Source of the DNA: Euglena gracilis
Taxonomy: Eukaryota; Euglenida; Euglenophyceae; Euglenales
Direction: 5' to 3'
Assembly (NCBI GenBank): GCA_039621445.1
Contig: CP154954.1
Span: forward strand, 75,528,634-75,592,633
Length of the DNA stretch: 64,000 bases
Shown piece after piece: positions 1 through 12,300 of this stretch. The notes under the pieces were generated by a model. It searched no databases. It saw only the letters and a list, made by a program, of their open reading frames with translations, and was not told the origin of the DNA. Within the stretch, counting starts at the first letter, position 1; each line of letters opens with the position of its first letter. The position numbers and the translations under genes were made by a program.

Positions 1-639
1 ACCCATGTGGGTGAGTGCGCGTTGCCCGGTTCCCCTTTGCAAACCTGGGTGATCCTGCAGAGGGCCCACAACGTGGCGGCTCAGGCTCCAGTCTGCACAG
101 TGCAGTTCCCCAAGCCGTGGCTGCAGTCGTTGAAACAGCTCGCCTGGTCAGAGGGCAAAGTGTGGCTCATGGTCTCCTTGAACGTAGATGGGATGGCCTC
201 TCGGGGCATCGAAAATGTGCGCAATTCCACCGGAGGCAGGATGTTTGTCAGAAATGCCACCGTCTGCATCATCCCCGGCATCAGAGATTGCGGATATTGC
301 CTGCACATAACCCATTGCCGCAGTAGAAACGAGAAACTCTTTGGCACGGTGGAGTTAAAGAAGCTATATATACAAACACCGACTATAATTCCATAAATGA
401 ATTCTCATAAAAATGAGAAAATCTTTAAAACATCAAGTTCCCCCAATTTATCAAGAATTACAAAGGATTATATGATCCGTGGGCCATCCCCATAAAAGAT
501 GATGACGGCAGGGAACGCCATGATGAATGCAAGCGAAAATTCTTCTAATTCAGTCAAATATTTTCACCAAATTTTTTTTTGCCAATATCAATTCTCTTCG
601 TCTGACGCTGATGCTATCACCCACCTCAGCAGGAAAGGC

Positions 640-780
640 CCTCTCGTGTACCTCGGAGCTGTGGCAGTGTGCTCAGGCTTCATTGGGCACCACCCAACCG
701 TCCTGGGCAGGGCACCCTGTCTCTCTCTGCCAATCTGGTCCCCGATTGCTGTCGTTGTGCTCGTTGATGCGGTATATAAA
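640..780 (+). CDS. Unassigned hydrophobic coding-like island
   Basis: A GC-richer stretch is open on the plus strand and would encode a hydrophobic segment around PLVYLGAVAVCSGFIG followed by SPIAVVVLVDAV. The opposite strand in the same place is not hydrophobic. No family is recognised and no exon ends are fixed. It could be an exon of a membrane protein or chance. The rest of 1-1030 shows no other supported gene, although 7-396 is also open on the plus strand without a recognisable product. Confidence 0.18.
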
Positions 781-1032
781 ACTCAACTCATTGCTACTAA
801 ATAGGCAGAACAAAATTAGCCTAAACCCCTGCCCTGAAAAATTTCTTGAACACAATAATAGCAGCCCCTTACACAAACCCCCGTCGCTTAGGATTTTAAA
901 CCAAATAGCAAACAGTAGCTCTCCCCAAAAAGGAGAAAGTTTGCAGCGACTTCAATAAACAGCTCGTAATTGAACCTGTCTGCACAACAGTAGCCTGATA
1001 TGAGGTGCCTGTCCAGGGTCACTGTTGCCTTC

Positions 1033-1462
1033 CCCCCAACCCCCCCCCAAATATAACCCCCCCCCCAAATACAAACCCCCCTGCCAATATAAAACCCCCC
1101 TGGGGACCTTGAAATCCCGCCTGAAAATAAATCCCCCCCTCCGGCGCGAAGCGCCCGAAGGAAAAAAAAATCGACAAAATCTCTTCTGAAATTGTGATTT
1201 TTGGCGGATTTGTGAGCAATTTTTACCAAAAACGTGTGAAAATTGCTCCTTCGCCCAAAAAGTGATATTTTTGCACCCCCAAGGTTGGGCGTATTTGTGA
1301 TTTTGGACCGAAAAAGTGACTACTGGATCCCACCAGGAAGTTGATTTTTCCGACCAAATATAACCCCCCCCCCAAATATAAAATCCCCTTGGGGGTCTTG
1401 AAATTTCCGCCCAAATATGAAACCGGGGGGGGGGGTTTATATTTGGGCGGGGGGGTTATGTC
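1033..1462. repeat. Foldback element with C-run/G-run arms
   Basis: The left side has runs of C separated by CAAATATAA-type blocks, and the right side has the mirrored form, with GGTTTATATTTGGGC and runs of G. The two sides can pair, so this reads as a foldback (MITE-like) element of about 430 bp. The interior includes the hairpin-like CGGCGCGAAGCGCCCG near 1141-1156. Confidence 0.5.
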
Positions 1463-1873
1463 CAATGTCTTTACTTTGACTGGGTATTATTGGGTTATGA
1501 CCAAAAACGTGTCCGCGTAAACGTGTCTTAGTTTGAGGGGCGGGCATCACCGGGATTTACAAGTGGAATTCACCCATGAGCACTGGCCCAGGGGCCAAAG
1601 GTAAGGGTTGGCCTGGTGGGGGGAAGGCCTTGTGGGGGGGGTCGACCAACCTGTCTCCCACCACAGCACCCAGAAAAGAAAACTTCCTTCGGTGCCTTTG
1701 GTGCCGAAGGAAAAACATTGACCTAAAAATTGCCGCCCCAGGAATATGAGAAGGCCTGGGGGGGGGGTCGAACCACCCACCACCCACCAACCATAGGGTT
1801 TCCGGGATTCCCTGAACAGCCTAGTGGTCACCCGATGACCCCCCCCCCCCCTGGCCTGGGGAGTGGCCTGTGA

Positions 1874-1974
1874 ATCCACCGCCACAACCGGCCGGTGTCG
1901 GCCGGCGCCGCGCAGGGAGGTGCTGAAGGCGATGCTGGAGAGGCACAGCAGGCCCCCGGACTGGCACGTCAGGC
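1874..1974 (-). CDS. SLC18-like gene exon E17 (TM12)
   Basis: Encodes RLTCQSGGLLCLSSIAFSTS and LRGAGRHRPVVAVD. This is TM12 plus the start of a basic cytoplasmic tail. The start follows CTGCCGGC. The end is provisional, before TCACAG. No stop codon is seen in frame nearby, so one more exon may lie below 1874. Confidence 0.75.
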
Positions 1975-4900
1975 GCCGGCAGGGGAGCCCGGAAAAGCCG
2001 ATGCCTTTGTCTGCCCCGGCGGGGCTTCTGTTAACCAAACCCCGGGGGGGGGTGCCTTGTGCTATGGTGCACCTTCCCACATCATCCCAAAGGGGGCGGG
2101 GTCGTTTTTTTGGGGGGGGGGTGCTGTCCCGGTACCAGCTACCCACCCAAATTTGTTTTGAAGATTGCAATTTTTGGGCCTGGCGGCAGGGGGGGTGTTC
2201 CCACCCACGAGAAGCCCTTTTCTTTCAAAACGGCTTTTCGGCAAAACGGCGAAAAAGCCGTTTGGCCGTTGGCAAAACAGCGAAAAAAGCCGGTTTGCCA
2301 GCCAAAAATGAGAAAAATGGCAAAAAAGACGAAAAGCTGAAATGAAACACATACGGGTGGGAACAGGCTCTTGCACTGTATGTGTGCGAGGGTAGTGCTA
2401 CCAAAACGCGAATGCGAGGTCGGAAATGCATCTCCCCCCCCTGACTGCCCATAGCCCCCACGCCTCCCGGGGGTGTGTGGCCCACCTAAAAGGAAGCCTG
2501 GTCCCCAACAACAAATGGTGGAGTTGACGCCAACAAATCCGGTCGGCACACGTCGGCTCCCCTGTGTGGAAAGAGAACAGACTGCTGAGCAGGGAGCCTA
2601 GCAGGGGACCTGCATCCAGGGCAGTAATGTCATGCAGCGTCCGAGAAGGTCAAAATGTCCCAAATGTATCAAAAACTTTATTATTATTATTTTAAAAAAT
2701 ATCGAAAGCGGGTGAATAAGCTTTCCGAGCGACTTTGTTACTTTTGCCCCAAAAAGTGGATGCCAAAATGACAGGTAAAGACCCCCCGAGCCGAATGAAA
2801 ATTAAAATGATAATTTAGATGGTATAGACGGGAACGATCATTGGGCATGGGTTGTGTGGGCCTTTAAAATGTGACAATTTAGTCTGTAAGCCCCTGTTCA
2901 CTGGGCAAGGGATTCATTGGACACAGCGGGGGGTCTGAGTGAGAGGCAAATTTCCTTTCAGGCCAAAACAACACGCAAGGGGGCCAATCTCCGGGGCCGG
3001 AAATCAGGCGGCTTTTGAAAATGGTAACAACCGTTCAGGGGAGGGATCGATGCGGTGGAAAATGATATCAGAGGCTTCAGGAAAAAATTGCGGAAAAAAT
3101 TGCGGAAAATGCGAAGAAACCGTGGAAAAATTGCGGAAATTGCAGAAGAATTGTGGGAAAATTGCGAAAATTACGGAAAATTATACAAAAACTTGTGGAA
3201 ATTACGGAAAACTGCAAAACTTGCAGAGAAATTGCGGATATCACTCCCCCCGGCTGCCCCAAACCAGTCCGCCGTCTGCCCTGCTCAGCACCATGCCGAG
3301 GGAGGTGGAGATGTCCGCCAGGCTGTACACCAGTCCGTACCGCTCGCTGCCCCGCCGCCAGGGCTGGCGCTTGGGACCCCGAACCCGACCATGTCTCAGC
3401 TGACCGCCGGGGGCATCACTTTCAAAAACCAACTTTGGGAAAAAGCTGCTCACTTCGACCCCCCCACCGGGGGGGGGTCGTTCATTCTGGCAGAAGAGGC
3501 AAAATTTTCTCAAAATCAATACATTGGGCCAAACCTTCAAAAAAATATCACAATCCTTGTCGACCTCACCGCTGAGGGGGCTCTGGATCGAAACAGTTAT
3601 CCATCCCACGTGGCTTGTGGGGGAAGGTACAGAGCTGTACGGCCATCCAAACCATTGGCAGGGCAGAATAATTCCCATTCAAAAATCAGAATTCTTGGCG
3701 ATTTTCCTTCCTCGCTTTGTTTATAGTCACAGAAATCTGGTAAAAAGGCTGTTATTTGGCAGTACGTCAATCCTCAGGGAGGAAGGGTCATGAGCATTTT
3801 TCTGTGTGGGAGGGATAGAAATTGGGGAAATTATATGATTACAAGTTATGTGCTCTATGATCATGGTTATTGGTTATGGGGGTTTTACTGACTTACACAG
3901 AATACACACAACAAGGCAGAGTAGCTGGGGTGCAAAGATCCATGCCGCTCTGGGGCTTGGGGGCAAAAAAACCTCCCCTGATCCATACCCACTTGAACAG
4001 GAAACTGTCAGCTGACAGATTGGCTTTTATCAGGGGACCTAACCCCTCCGCAATTGGAAGCCCCCCCACCCCCAGGCTGGTGTTCGGTCACATTGCGGGA
4101 AACCTGGGGTCTTCCATTTGGGGATTTTTGTTTGGGGAAGTGCTGTGTAACAGCTTCCTTGCCCTCAAAGAGGAGGAAAAAAGAGGGGTTGCAACAAAGG
4201 CAAGTGGGAAAATGCCTTGGGGGATTCAGCTGAAAGGTGGTTGTTTTCAACGTAGATTCTAGAGGCATGCCTGGGAACCCTCAAAGGCCAGTGTGTTGCT
4301 GGGTAACATTTTCAAGTTTTTGCCCGGGGAATTTCTACACCTTGAACACTTTCCAACCACATTATTGCTTTGTTGGGGGCAAGTGGAAATAAACTGGAAA
4401 TGATTGACGTTGTGTGAAACAAAATGAAATAAAAAAGAATATAAATAAAACAAATGATATGAAAGATAAATGACATACTTATTATTTATGAATGATATTG
4501 CTGTGGTTGTTGTTATATTTTTCCGGCTTATAAATTCAATGGTGCAAAAAAACCACACTCTGGAATACCGCTCAACCAGCCCCAAGCCAGTCCGGGCGGC
4601 CAGCTCTGCCTGAAGCTCCACCACGTCAGCCAGCAGCGGCATGCACGGGGTGGTGATGAACGCCACCCCCACCCCAACGAGGCCGATGCCAAGCACCACC
4701 ACCCACAACGCCGGGGGCGGCCACTTGCAGACCTGCCAGCCAACCCCCCCCCCCCGCCCCCACACACCAGGCAGTGAAAAATGTGACAAGTCAGCGAGCA
4801 CAAAGGCGACAATTTCCCTGGCAGGCGTTGAAACGAACAATACTCCAACCATACAGTTTGCATTCTCACAAAATCCAGTCAGTCACTCTTCCGAGAAAAT

Positions 4901-7900
4901 TAGTCAGGCACAAGGGAAATTGCCGATAAATGTGGAGTAAATGACCAAAAAGTTTTCCCGTTCCATCCGCACCAGTTCACTTTGGTGGTTTGTTCTCGCC
5001 GACCAGCACCCCCCCCCAGAGTATGCACCTTAGGATGCAGCAAATTCCGGAACATTCGTTGCTGGACTGGGTGACACTGGACAATGCCTCTGGGTCGCTC
5101 TGCGGGACAAATCGGTGACGGGGGGATGTTGCTGGCAAGCACCTATAGTTGACCCCCAGATTTTCGCCATTTTCGGCCATTTTCGGCCATTTTCGGCCAT
5201 TTTCGGCCATTTTCGGCCATTTTCGGCCATTTTCGGCCAATTTTTCCTATAGGTGGGGGGTAAAGCTGCCTTAAAACTCTTTCATACCAACAATACATTT
5301 TGATCATTCAGTCAACGTGAAAGCAGTCGTGACAAGCTAACACATCCAAGGAGGTCCGTTTGGAATGGGTGCTCAGGGATTAAAGAGGTCAAAGAGTTTT
5401 TTGTTGCAATATGCAAATGCAAGGTTTTTGGGATAAACTTCTTTTTTCCTGCCAGAGAGGCTCTTGTCCACTTTGGTCTTTTTTTGCTGGGGGTTTTTGG
5501 GACGCTTCATGGGAGTGGTTGGCACATGACATATTAACCACAATGGTGGATGGCAACACCAAAACTGGTGCTTTTCTCTTCAAGCCTCTTGGCGTGGATG
5601 CTTTTCACAAACAACTTCCTCTCACCTATTCCAACTTGATACCCCAAGCAACATTGTTTGATGGTGGCACTGTTATATACCATCCACTTGTGTGCAATAA
5701 ACCTAATGCAGGAATCACACCTTTAACAGAGAAAAAAACGCTTCACATACTTTGCCTAGTTGCACCCATTGGCATTTGGCCCAAATAACCCATTTGGAGG
5801 TGGTTCGCTGAGCAGCATGTGCAAGCAAATAAAAGCAAACAAAAGCAAGCAAACATGTGATTGGTCCATAATGTTGAAATATTGACATCAAATGTGCTCA
5901 CCCAATGTCTGCATCTTGTTCAACATCGCATCTCGCCCAGCATCTACACCTTGTCCAATATCCACATCCGTTGCATCAGCAATCACTGCATCTTGTCTGT
6001 TGTGTGCATCTTATCCAATACCTGCATTTTGTCAGGATCTTAATCTTGTCCAGTATCTGCATCCACTGCATCTTCTCCAGCATCTGCATCTTGTCCAGCA
6101 TCTGCATCTTGTACAGCATCTGCATCTTCTCCAGTCGACATCTTGTCCAGCATCTGCATCTTGAACAATGTGCATCTTGTCCAGCATCTGCATCTTGTCC
6201 AGCATCTGCATCTCATACAGCATCTGCATCTCATACAGCATCTGCATCTTGTCCAGTGTCTGCATCTTGTTCAGCATCTGCATCTTGTCCAGCATCTGCA
6301 TCTCATACAGCATCTGCATCTTGTCCAGTGTCGACATCTTGTTCAGTCTGCATCTTGTTCAGCATCTGCATCCGTTGCATCTAGTCCAGACCACTGCATC
6401 CACTGGCTCCCAACCTAGCAAAATGACCACAGAAACCCAAAAAATGACCACAAAAAACCTAAAATTGACCGCAAAAGGCCCTAAAAAGCAATCAAAATGA
6501 CCTAAAATTGCTTCAAATGACCTAAACTTCCCCAAAAACGCCAACAATGTCCACAGAATTGTGAAAAAATTAACCCAAAATCCCCAAAATGGTGCAAAAT
6601 GCCATAAAATGTGCTCAAATTGACCCAAATTAGCCCAATATTTGCCAAATCGGTGCAAAATATCCCCAAAATTAGCAAAAATTGATCCAAAATGGCCAAC
6701 ATGGGAGTAATATTGGAAATTTGTGGAGAAATTATTCCAAAAATGGGTTTAATTCTTCAAAATATACAAAAAAATTGCCAGCATCGCCCTTGTCACCAAT
6801 TCTTTTCTGAAATGCCATCAAAATATCAGCTTTGGCCCAAATAACCCTTTCGGAGGTGGTTCTTTGAGCAGCATGTGTTGCAGGGCCAGGCATAATAACA
6901 AAAGAAGAGAGGCTGCACAGAGACAAGAATCAGTCGCACTGAAAATTGCCCCTCAGGGAAAAAGAAACTGTCGGGCAAAATCTTGCAACAATTTTTTTCT
7001 CATTTTCGGCCATTTTCGGCCATTTTCGGTCATTTTCGGCCATTTTTGGCCATTTTCGGGACCCCCACCTATAGAGCCCAAAATTTCATTTTCGGCCATT
7101 TTCGGCCATTTTCGGCCATTTTCGGCCATTTTTACTATAGGTGCTTGGTTGCTGGGTGAAACCAACCAGGCAGAGTGGGCGGAAACACTCTCAGGCATTC
7201 TGCCACAGTGCAACTGTCCAGCTGGGATGCTGCCGACAATACAGAGCCCGACCCCCAGGGACAACAACAGGATGATGCCAGGAAAGGCGAGCCCAGGCAG
7301 CCCTTGTCAGAACCTCCAAAGAGAGAAAGCAACCCTGAAATGCCAACCAGCCCACTTTGGCTTCCTTTCATCCACCCGGGGGGAGAGGGGGTGCCTTGTG
7401 CTGTGGGGAGATGCCCATGGCAGGCATAGAAGTGAGAACCACCCCCCAAGGGGGTGGAGTTTTGGTGGGTAGTGCAATAGCACACCCCCTGGCGCCGAAG
7501 GCCGAAGGCGGCGGGGCCTGGAAAGGCCATTTTCAAGGGGAAATGGGCTTGGTCAGCAGGTATCAGGGTCCAAAACTGACCCCCCCCTTCTGTTTTGGGG
7601 TGCCTGCATTCCCAACGAGAAGCCCGCTGTATAGATAATCAGTTTTCCCAAAACTGATTATTCCCAAAACTAAATGTACACGTTGATACTCAAGGAGAAA
7701 AGAGACGATTTGGTCGGTCCATTAATGCCTTCAAAAATAAGAATGCCTCCCCTTTTGGCGTAATGCACACACCATGTACAAATATCATCAACACATCATC
7801 ACTCATCACACATTTTTTCCTGATACTTCGGCATTAAACGACACCTTGCACTCCCAATCACTCACCAATGTCGCTTGAAATCCCAGGGTTCGTCTGAAAA

Positions 7901-9282
7901 AAAGATGAGGGAGATTGCTGTGAAGTTCGAACAATGCGCAAACAAACAGGACACAAAATTGCCCAAGGGCACCGAGTCAGAAAACAAGAACATTTGTGTG
8001 CCAAAACATTTTGGCACACAATGGTAAATGCAAAAAAAAATGCAAAAAGAGCATCTGCTCAACAAATGCCAATTCATTCCCTCGAAACCACTCATCTGGC
8101 ACGTTCCGGGATGTGACCCCCACGGAGATAGTGGTCCACTTCGTGAGCCGCTCAGCAAAAAGCATGCTGAGGGGCCGGGACACGAGGTACGTGAACGTCA
8201 TGGCGCCCCACATCAGGCCCTGGCCAAACTGGTCATAGCCGGCAGCAGCGGTGCTGCCGTGGAGTAGTAACAAAGTTGTGGTTCGTAGCCTATCACCTGG
8301 CAATAGCCCCAGGGCCATGACCACACAAATGGCCACAGACGCCAAAGCATCCAAAAGTACCAAAATTTGACAATAACTCAGAGAAGAATCGAGGCCGAAA
8401 AATGTGGAATCTTTCAACATCGAAAAAATTTCACTCAAAAAAAAATCGAAAAATCGCCGAGATAGAGCAAAAAAAAAAGGAAAGGAAAAAGGCAAAAAAA
8501 AGTCAAAAAAAGGTTTGCCCCCCCCCCAACGAACGAACCTCAGGGGTTTTTGGGATGGCTGCCAATAGCAGGCACACACCGGGAGCGTGATCCGGTAGCC
8601 CTATATAAGAAAATATCCTTTGAGCGCCACCCCGCCCCCCCCCCCCCCCCCCCCTCCCCCCATGGCCTTTCAGACCATTGTCAAGGCTTTTGGTGAAGGG
8701 GGGTGAAAGCACTGCCCACCTTAAATACCCATCCCCTTTTAGAGCCCAAGGGGTTGGGTGTCTAAAATTCCCATTTCCACTTGCTTATCTCCGGGAGATA
8801 CGGTGTTCCTTGAAAAGAAGAACACTGATAATCCTGAATTCCTGATGATACTTTATGCAGGCTGTGAGAGGGCCCGAGAAGCGCATGTTCTGACACTGAT
8901 GGGAAACTGGACAAAGGGGTGGGTGTATTAAAATTCGCCATTGTGACCACTTGCTTATCTGGGAGGGGGAGATACGGTGTTCCTGAAAGAAGACACTGAA
9001 ATCCTGAATTCGATGATACTTATATGCAGCTAATTCCCCTACCGCAACCCACGGGGGGGGAGGGGGGAGAGGGAGGGGGGAGGGGCCGACCAGGGAGAGG
9101 GAGGGAGGGAGGGAGGGGAGGGAGGGAGGGAGAGAGAGAGAGAGGGAGGAGAGAGTGAGAGAGGGAGGGTGGGAGGAGAGGTGGGGGGGAGAGAGGAGAG
9201 AGAGAGAGGGGAGAGAGAGAGAGGGTACCAGGGACACGAGACTGTGAGAAGAGAGCAGAGAGAGAGAGAGAGAGAGAGAAGG

Positions 9283-9313
<31 letters not shown>

Positions 9314-12300
9314 GAGAGAGAGAGCCCGGGCGGGCCTGAGAGTTGCCAGCCCACGGCCATGGAGACAGAGACGGACGCCCTCGAGGGGGTTGCAGCGCAG
9401 CCAAGCACCGCCTCCCCCTCCCCAGCGCCCCAACGGCCCCCACAGCCTCCCAAGGCCCCCCTCTCTCCAACCCGGACTCCGCCTCCCCAACCCCATGCCT
9501 CCCCCCACCCACCCGTGAGGTCCTCCAGGAGCGGGTCGTCATCATCGAGAGGCAGGTCCCCGTTCCCGTGCGGGAGCCTGTCTTCGTGGATCGGGTCATC
9601 GAGCGGGTCGTCCCGGTCCCGGTGCAAGTCCCCGTGGAGGTCCGGGTCCCCATGCCCGTCCCCGTCCCCGTGGAGGTCCGGGTACCCATCCCCATCTACC
9701 TCCCTCCCTCCGCACCACAAGCCCCCTCCATCGTGCAGAATGTGCATCTCAACGCACTCACCATCGGCCCCTCCTCCTCCTCGTCTTCCTTGGCCCTCCT
9801 CCAAGGTCTCCCCATTCCCGCCATCGAGGCCCCCAACCGCCTCCTCCTCACCGCTCCCCCGCCACCACCCAGCGACACCACCGACGACGACACCTCTTCC
9901 CAAGGCCCCACGAAGAAGAGGAAGTTCACTTCGTTGAGTGAGTGGCCTGCCGAGTGGCGAGCCAAGTACGAGGAGTGGAAGGCAGTGCTGAAGGACCCAC
10001 GAGAAGCAGGACGAGGACAAGCCATGTACGAATCATGGGACCCGGACCTGCAGAACCAGGTCTGGGCCTCGTGCGGCCCCCAGCGGCGGAGCATCATCCA
10101 AGAATGGCAAGAAGCCGCAGCAGCCCAGAACGTCGAGCGCCCCGCGGACCTCGAGCGCCAGACGCATGACTGGCATGAAGGTGCCAGGATCGGGGAGGCC
10201 GACCATCCCGGTCCAAGGCGCCACCCCCACGGCCCCCACCAGGGCCACCACCCCGCCGGAGCCACGTCCCCGGAGTGAGACCGAGCCAAGTCCGGGCGGG
10301 TGGCAGGCAGCGTGGTGCCTGTGCCCCGCCAACCCCGTCCGCAGGGGAGCAAGCGAAGCGGGATTTGCCCCGGCCCCAAGCCCCTTGGCGACCCAACAGG
10401 GAAGCGGCCCGTGGGCGCCGCCCTGGGGATTCTTTTTCTTCAGCAGCCATGAGATCTTCTAGACCCTCTCGCCCTGGGAGTGCGCAGGGCAACCCAACCC
10501 GAGGAGAAGAAAGAGACCGAAGAGACGAAGGTGTCGCATGGACACCGGTGCAGAGCCGGCGAGGGGCGGCGCTGCACAAGGAGATCAAGAGGATGGCGGA
10601 CAGCATCTCCGCCCTCAGCGAAGAGCTGAAGAAGCTACAAGAAAAATGCCAAGCTCAACGCCACTTTCGGGGGGAGTCGGAGCCCCCAACCACATCAAGA
10701 CCATCGCGGAGAGGAGAGAGAGAGAGAGAGGGAGGCAAGGGCCGGCCCCCCTCCGATCCCCTCTCATCCCAACCCATGGGATCCCCTTCAAGGCCATCGT
10801 CGCGGCGGACGGCGTCGGCAACGGCGGCAGAAGGAGACCATGACCAGCACGGACGCCGAGGCGGCGACATCGCAGGTGTGCCACCCCCGGCCTGCCGGAG
10901 CTGGTATCTCCGGCCCTCCAGTTCGGGCCGCACCGGCTGGAGGTGGGCGTGCAACCCGTGCGAGGCCTCCCCCCTCTGCGGCACCCCCCCACCTCCCTCC
11001 CCATCCCCTCCCATCCCCACCCCCACCCACACCCAGATTCCCCCGTCCATACCAATCAAGAAGAGAGATTTCCGCAGTCGCTGCGGCTCGGGGAGCTTTC
11101 CCCGGGGTCCACCGTGAATTGCCTGGCGAGGTTTCTCGCACCCCCAGGCCTCCCCCCGAGCGCCCTCCCGGGCAACCCTCTTCCCGAAGGCCCCCCAGGC
11201 CGTCCCACTCCCGTGATGACCGTGCCCTCCCCATCGCCGAGCCCTACGACAAGCACGACCCCCAGCCGTCCCGCCACCGCCGCAACGAGGGGCAGTGGAG
11301 CTGGCAGGACCACCTGCAGTGGATGCAACGCAGCTGGGGGCGGCGATCTTGGCGCAACAAGACCATGCGCAGGGTCCTGCAGCTCCGCTCCAGCGACTCA
11401 GCCAACGCCGCCGTGGACTGGGGCGACGTGGCCGCCCTGTGGGATGCCCCCGGCTGGATTTACGCCCTCTTCCACTTCCCCACGGGGCGACTGTACGTCG
11501 GGCAGACCACCCGGAAGGTTTACAAGCGGGCCAAGGAGCACTGGTGGAGCCGGGGGCGCTGCGCCGACGCCCTGCACGACGCCCTGGCCAACGACCCCAC
11601 CCCCTTCTCCTTCCTCATGATCCCCATCGAGAGGCTCCCCTCACCCGACAGCTTCCCCCGGGCTGACCGCCGCGCCCTCGCCCGCCGGGATGCCCTCGCC
11701 CGCGAGCGCAAGTGGGTGGGCCTCCTCAACTCCATGTGGCCCCATGGCTTCAACGCCGCCTACCCCGGCTTCCCCGTCAGCCGGAAGGTGCTCCGCCGCC
11801 AGCACACCCTCCCCAGCCCCGATCCCGCCCCCACATCCCAAGGCGACCCCCCGCCCAGCCCCGACCTAACCAAGTGGCTCCATCGCTGCCACCAAAGGGA
11901 CTCCAGCGCCCTGGCGGAGGCACGCTCCTGGGGCAAGGCGTGGCTGTGTTCCACCCTGGACTGGCTGCAGCAGCACGTCCCGGACGACGAGCGGCGCTCC
12001 GGCCACCTCTCGCTGGAGTGCAAGCTGGTGGAGCTGATCAAGGCGAAGAGGAAGGAGGCCCCCGAGCGGCAGTTCCTGAAGTTCTCCTACTCCAACAACG
12101 GCGCCCGCCACCTGGAGCTGCGCAAGGTGTTGCGGGAAGAGGCCGTCTACAAGCTCCACCCCAACCCGGACGTCGCCGCAGCCATCATGGTCTGCGACAA
12201 GTTCGCCCCGCAATGGCAGGCGTGGCTCTGCAATTACGCCCAGGTCTCCAGCGAGCTGGACGTGGCCGCCGCACAGACCGACGACCTCGAGGGCTGCCAG

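Larger units (their letters stand above)
4732..7227 (-). other. Nonconventional intron 13
   Basis: Starts TCCCAGCTGG and ends CTGGCAGG, with a GCTGG direct repeat at the borders. Contains two decamer-repeat elements and the 18-bp minisatellite. Confidence 0.7.

Noticed and set aside
5903-6390. Repeat array considered as a CRISPR.
   Set aside because: Units are contiguous 18-mers with no unique spacers, in a eukaryotic intron.
8785-10020. Long minus-strand frames across the retroelement and GA tract.
   Set aside because: Antisense shadows of a GC-rich coding region and microsatellite; composition artefacts.
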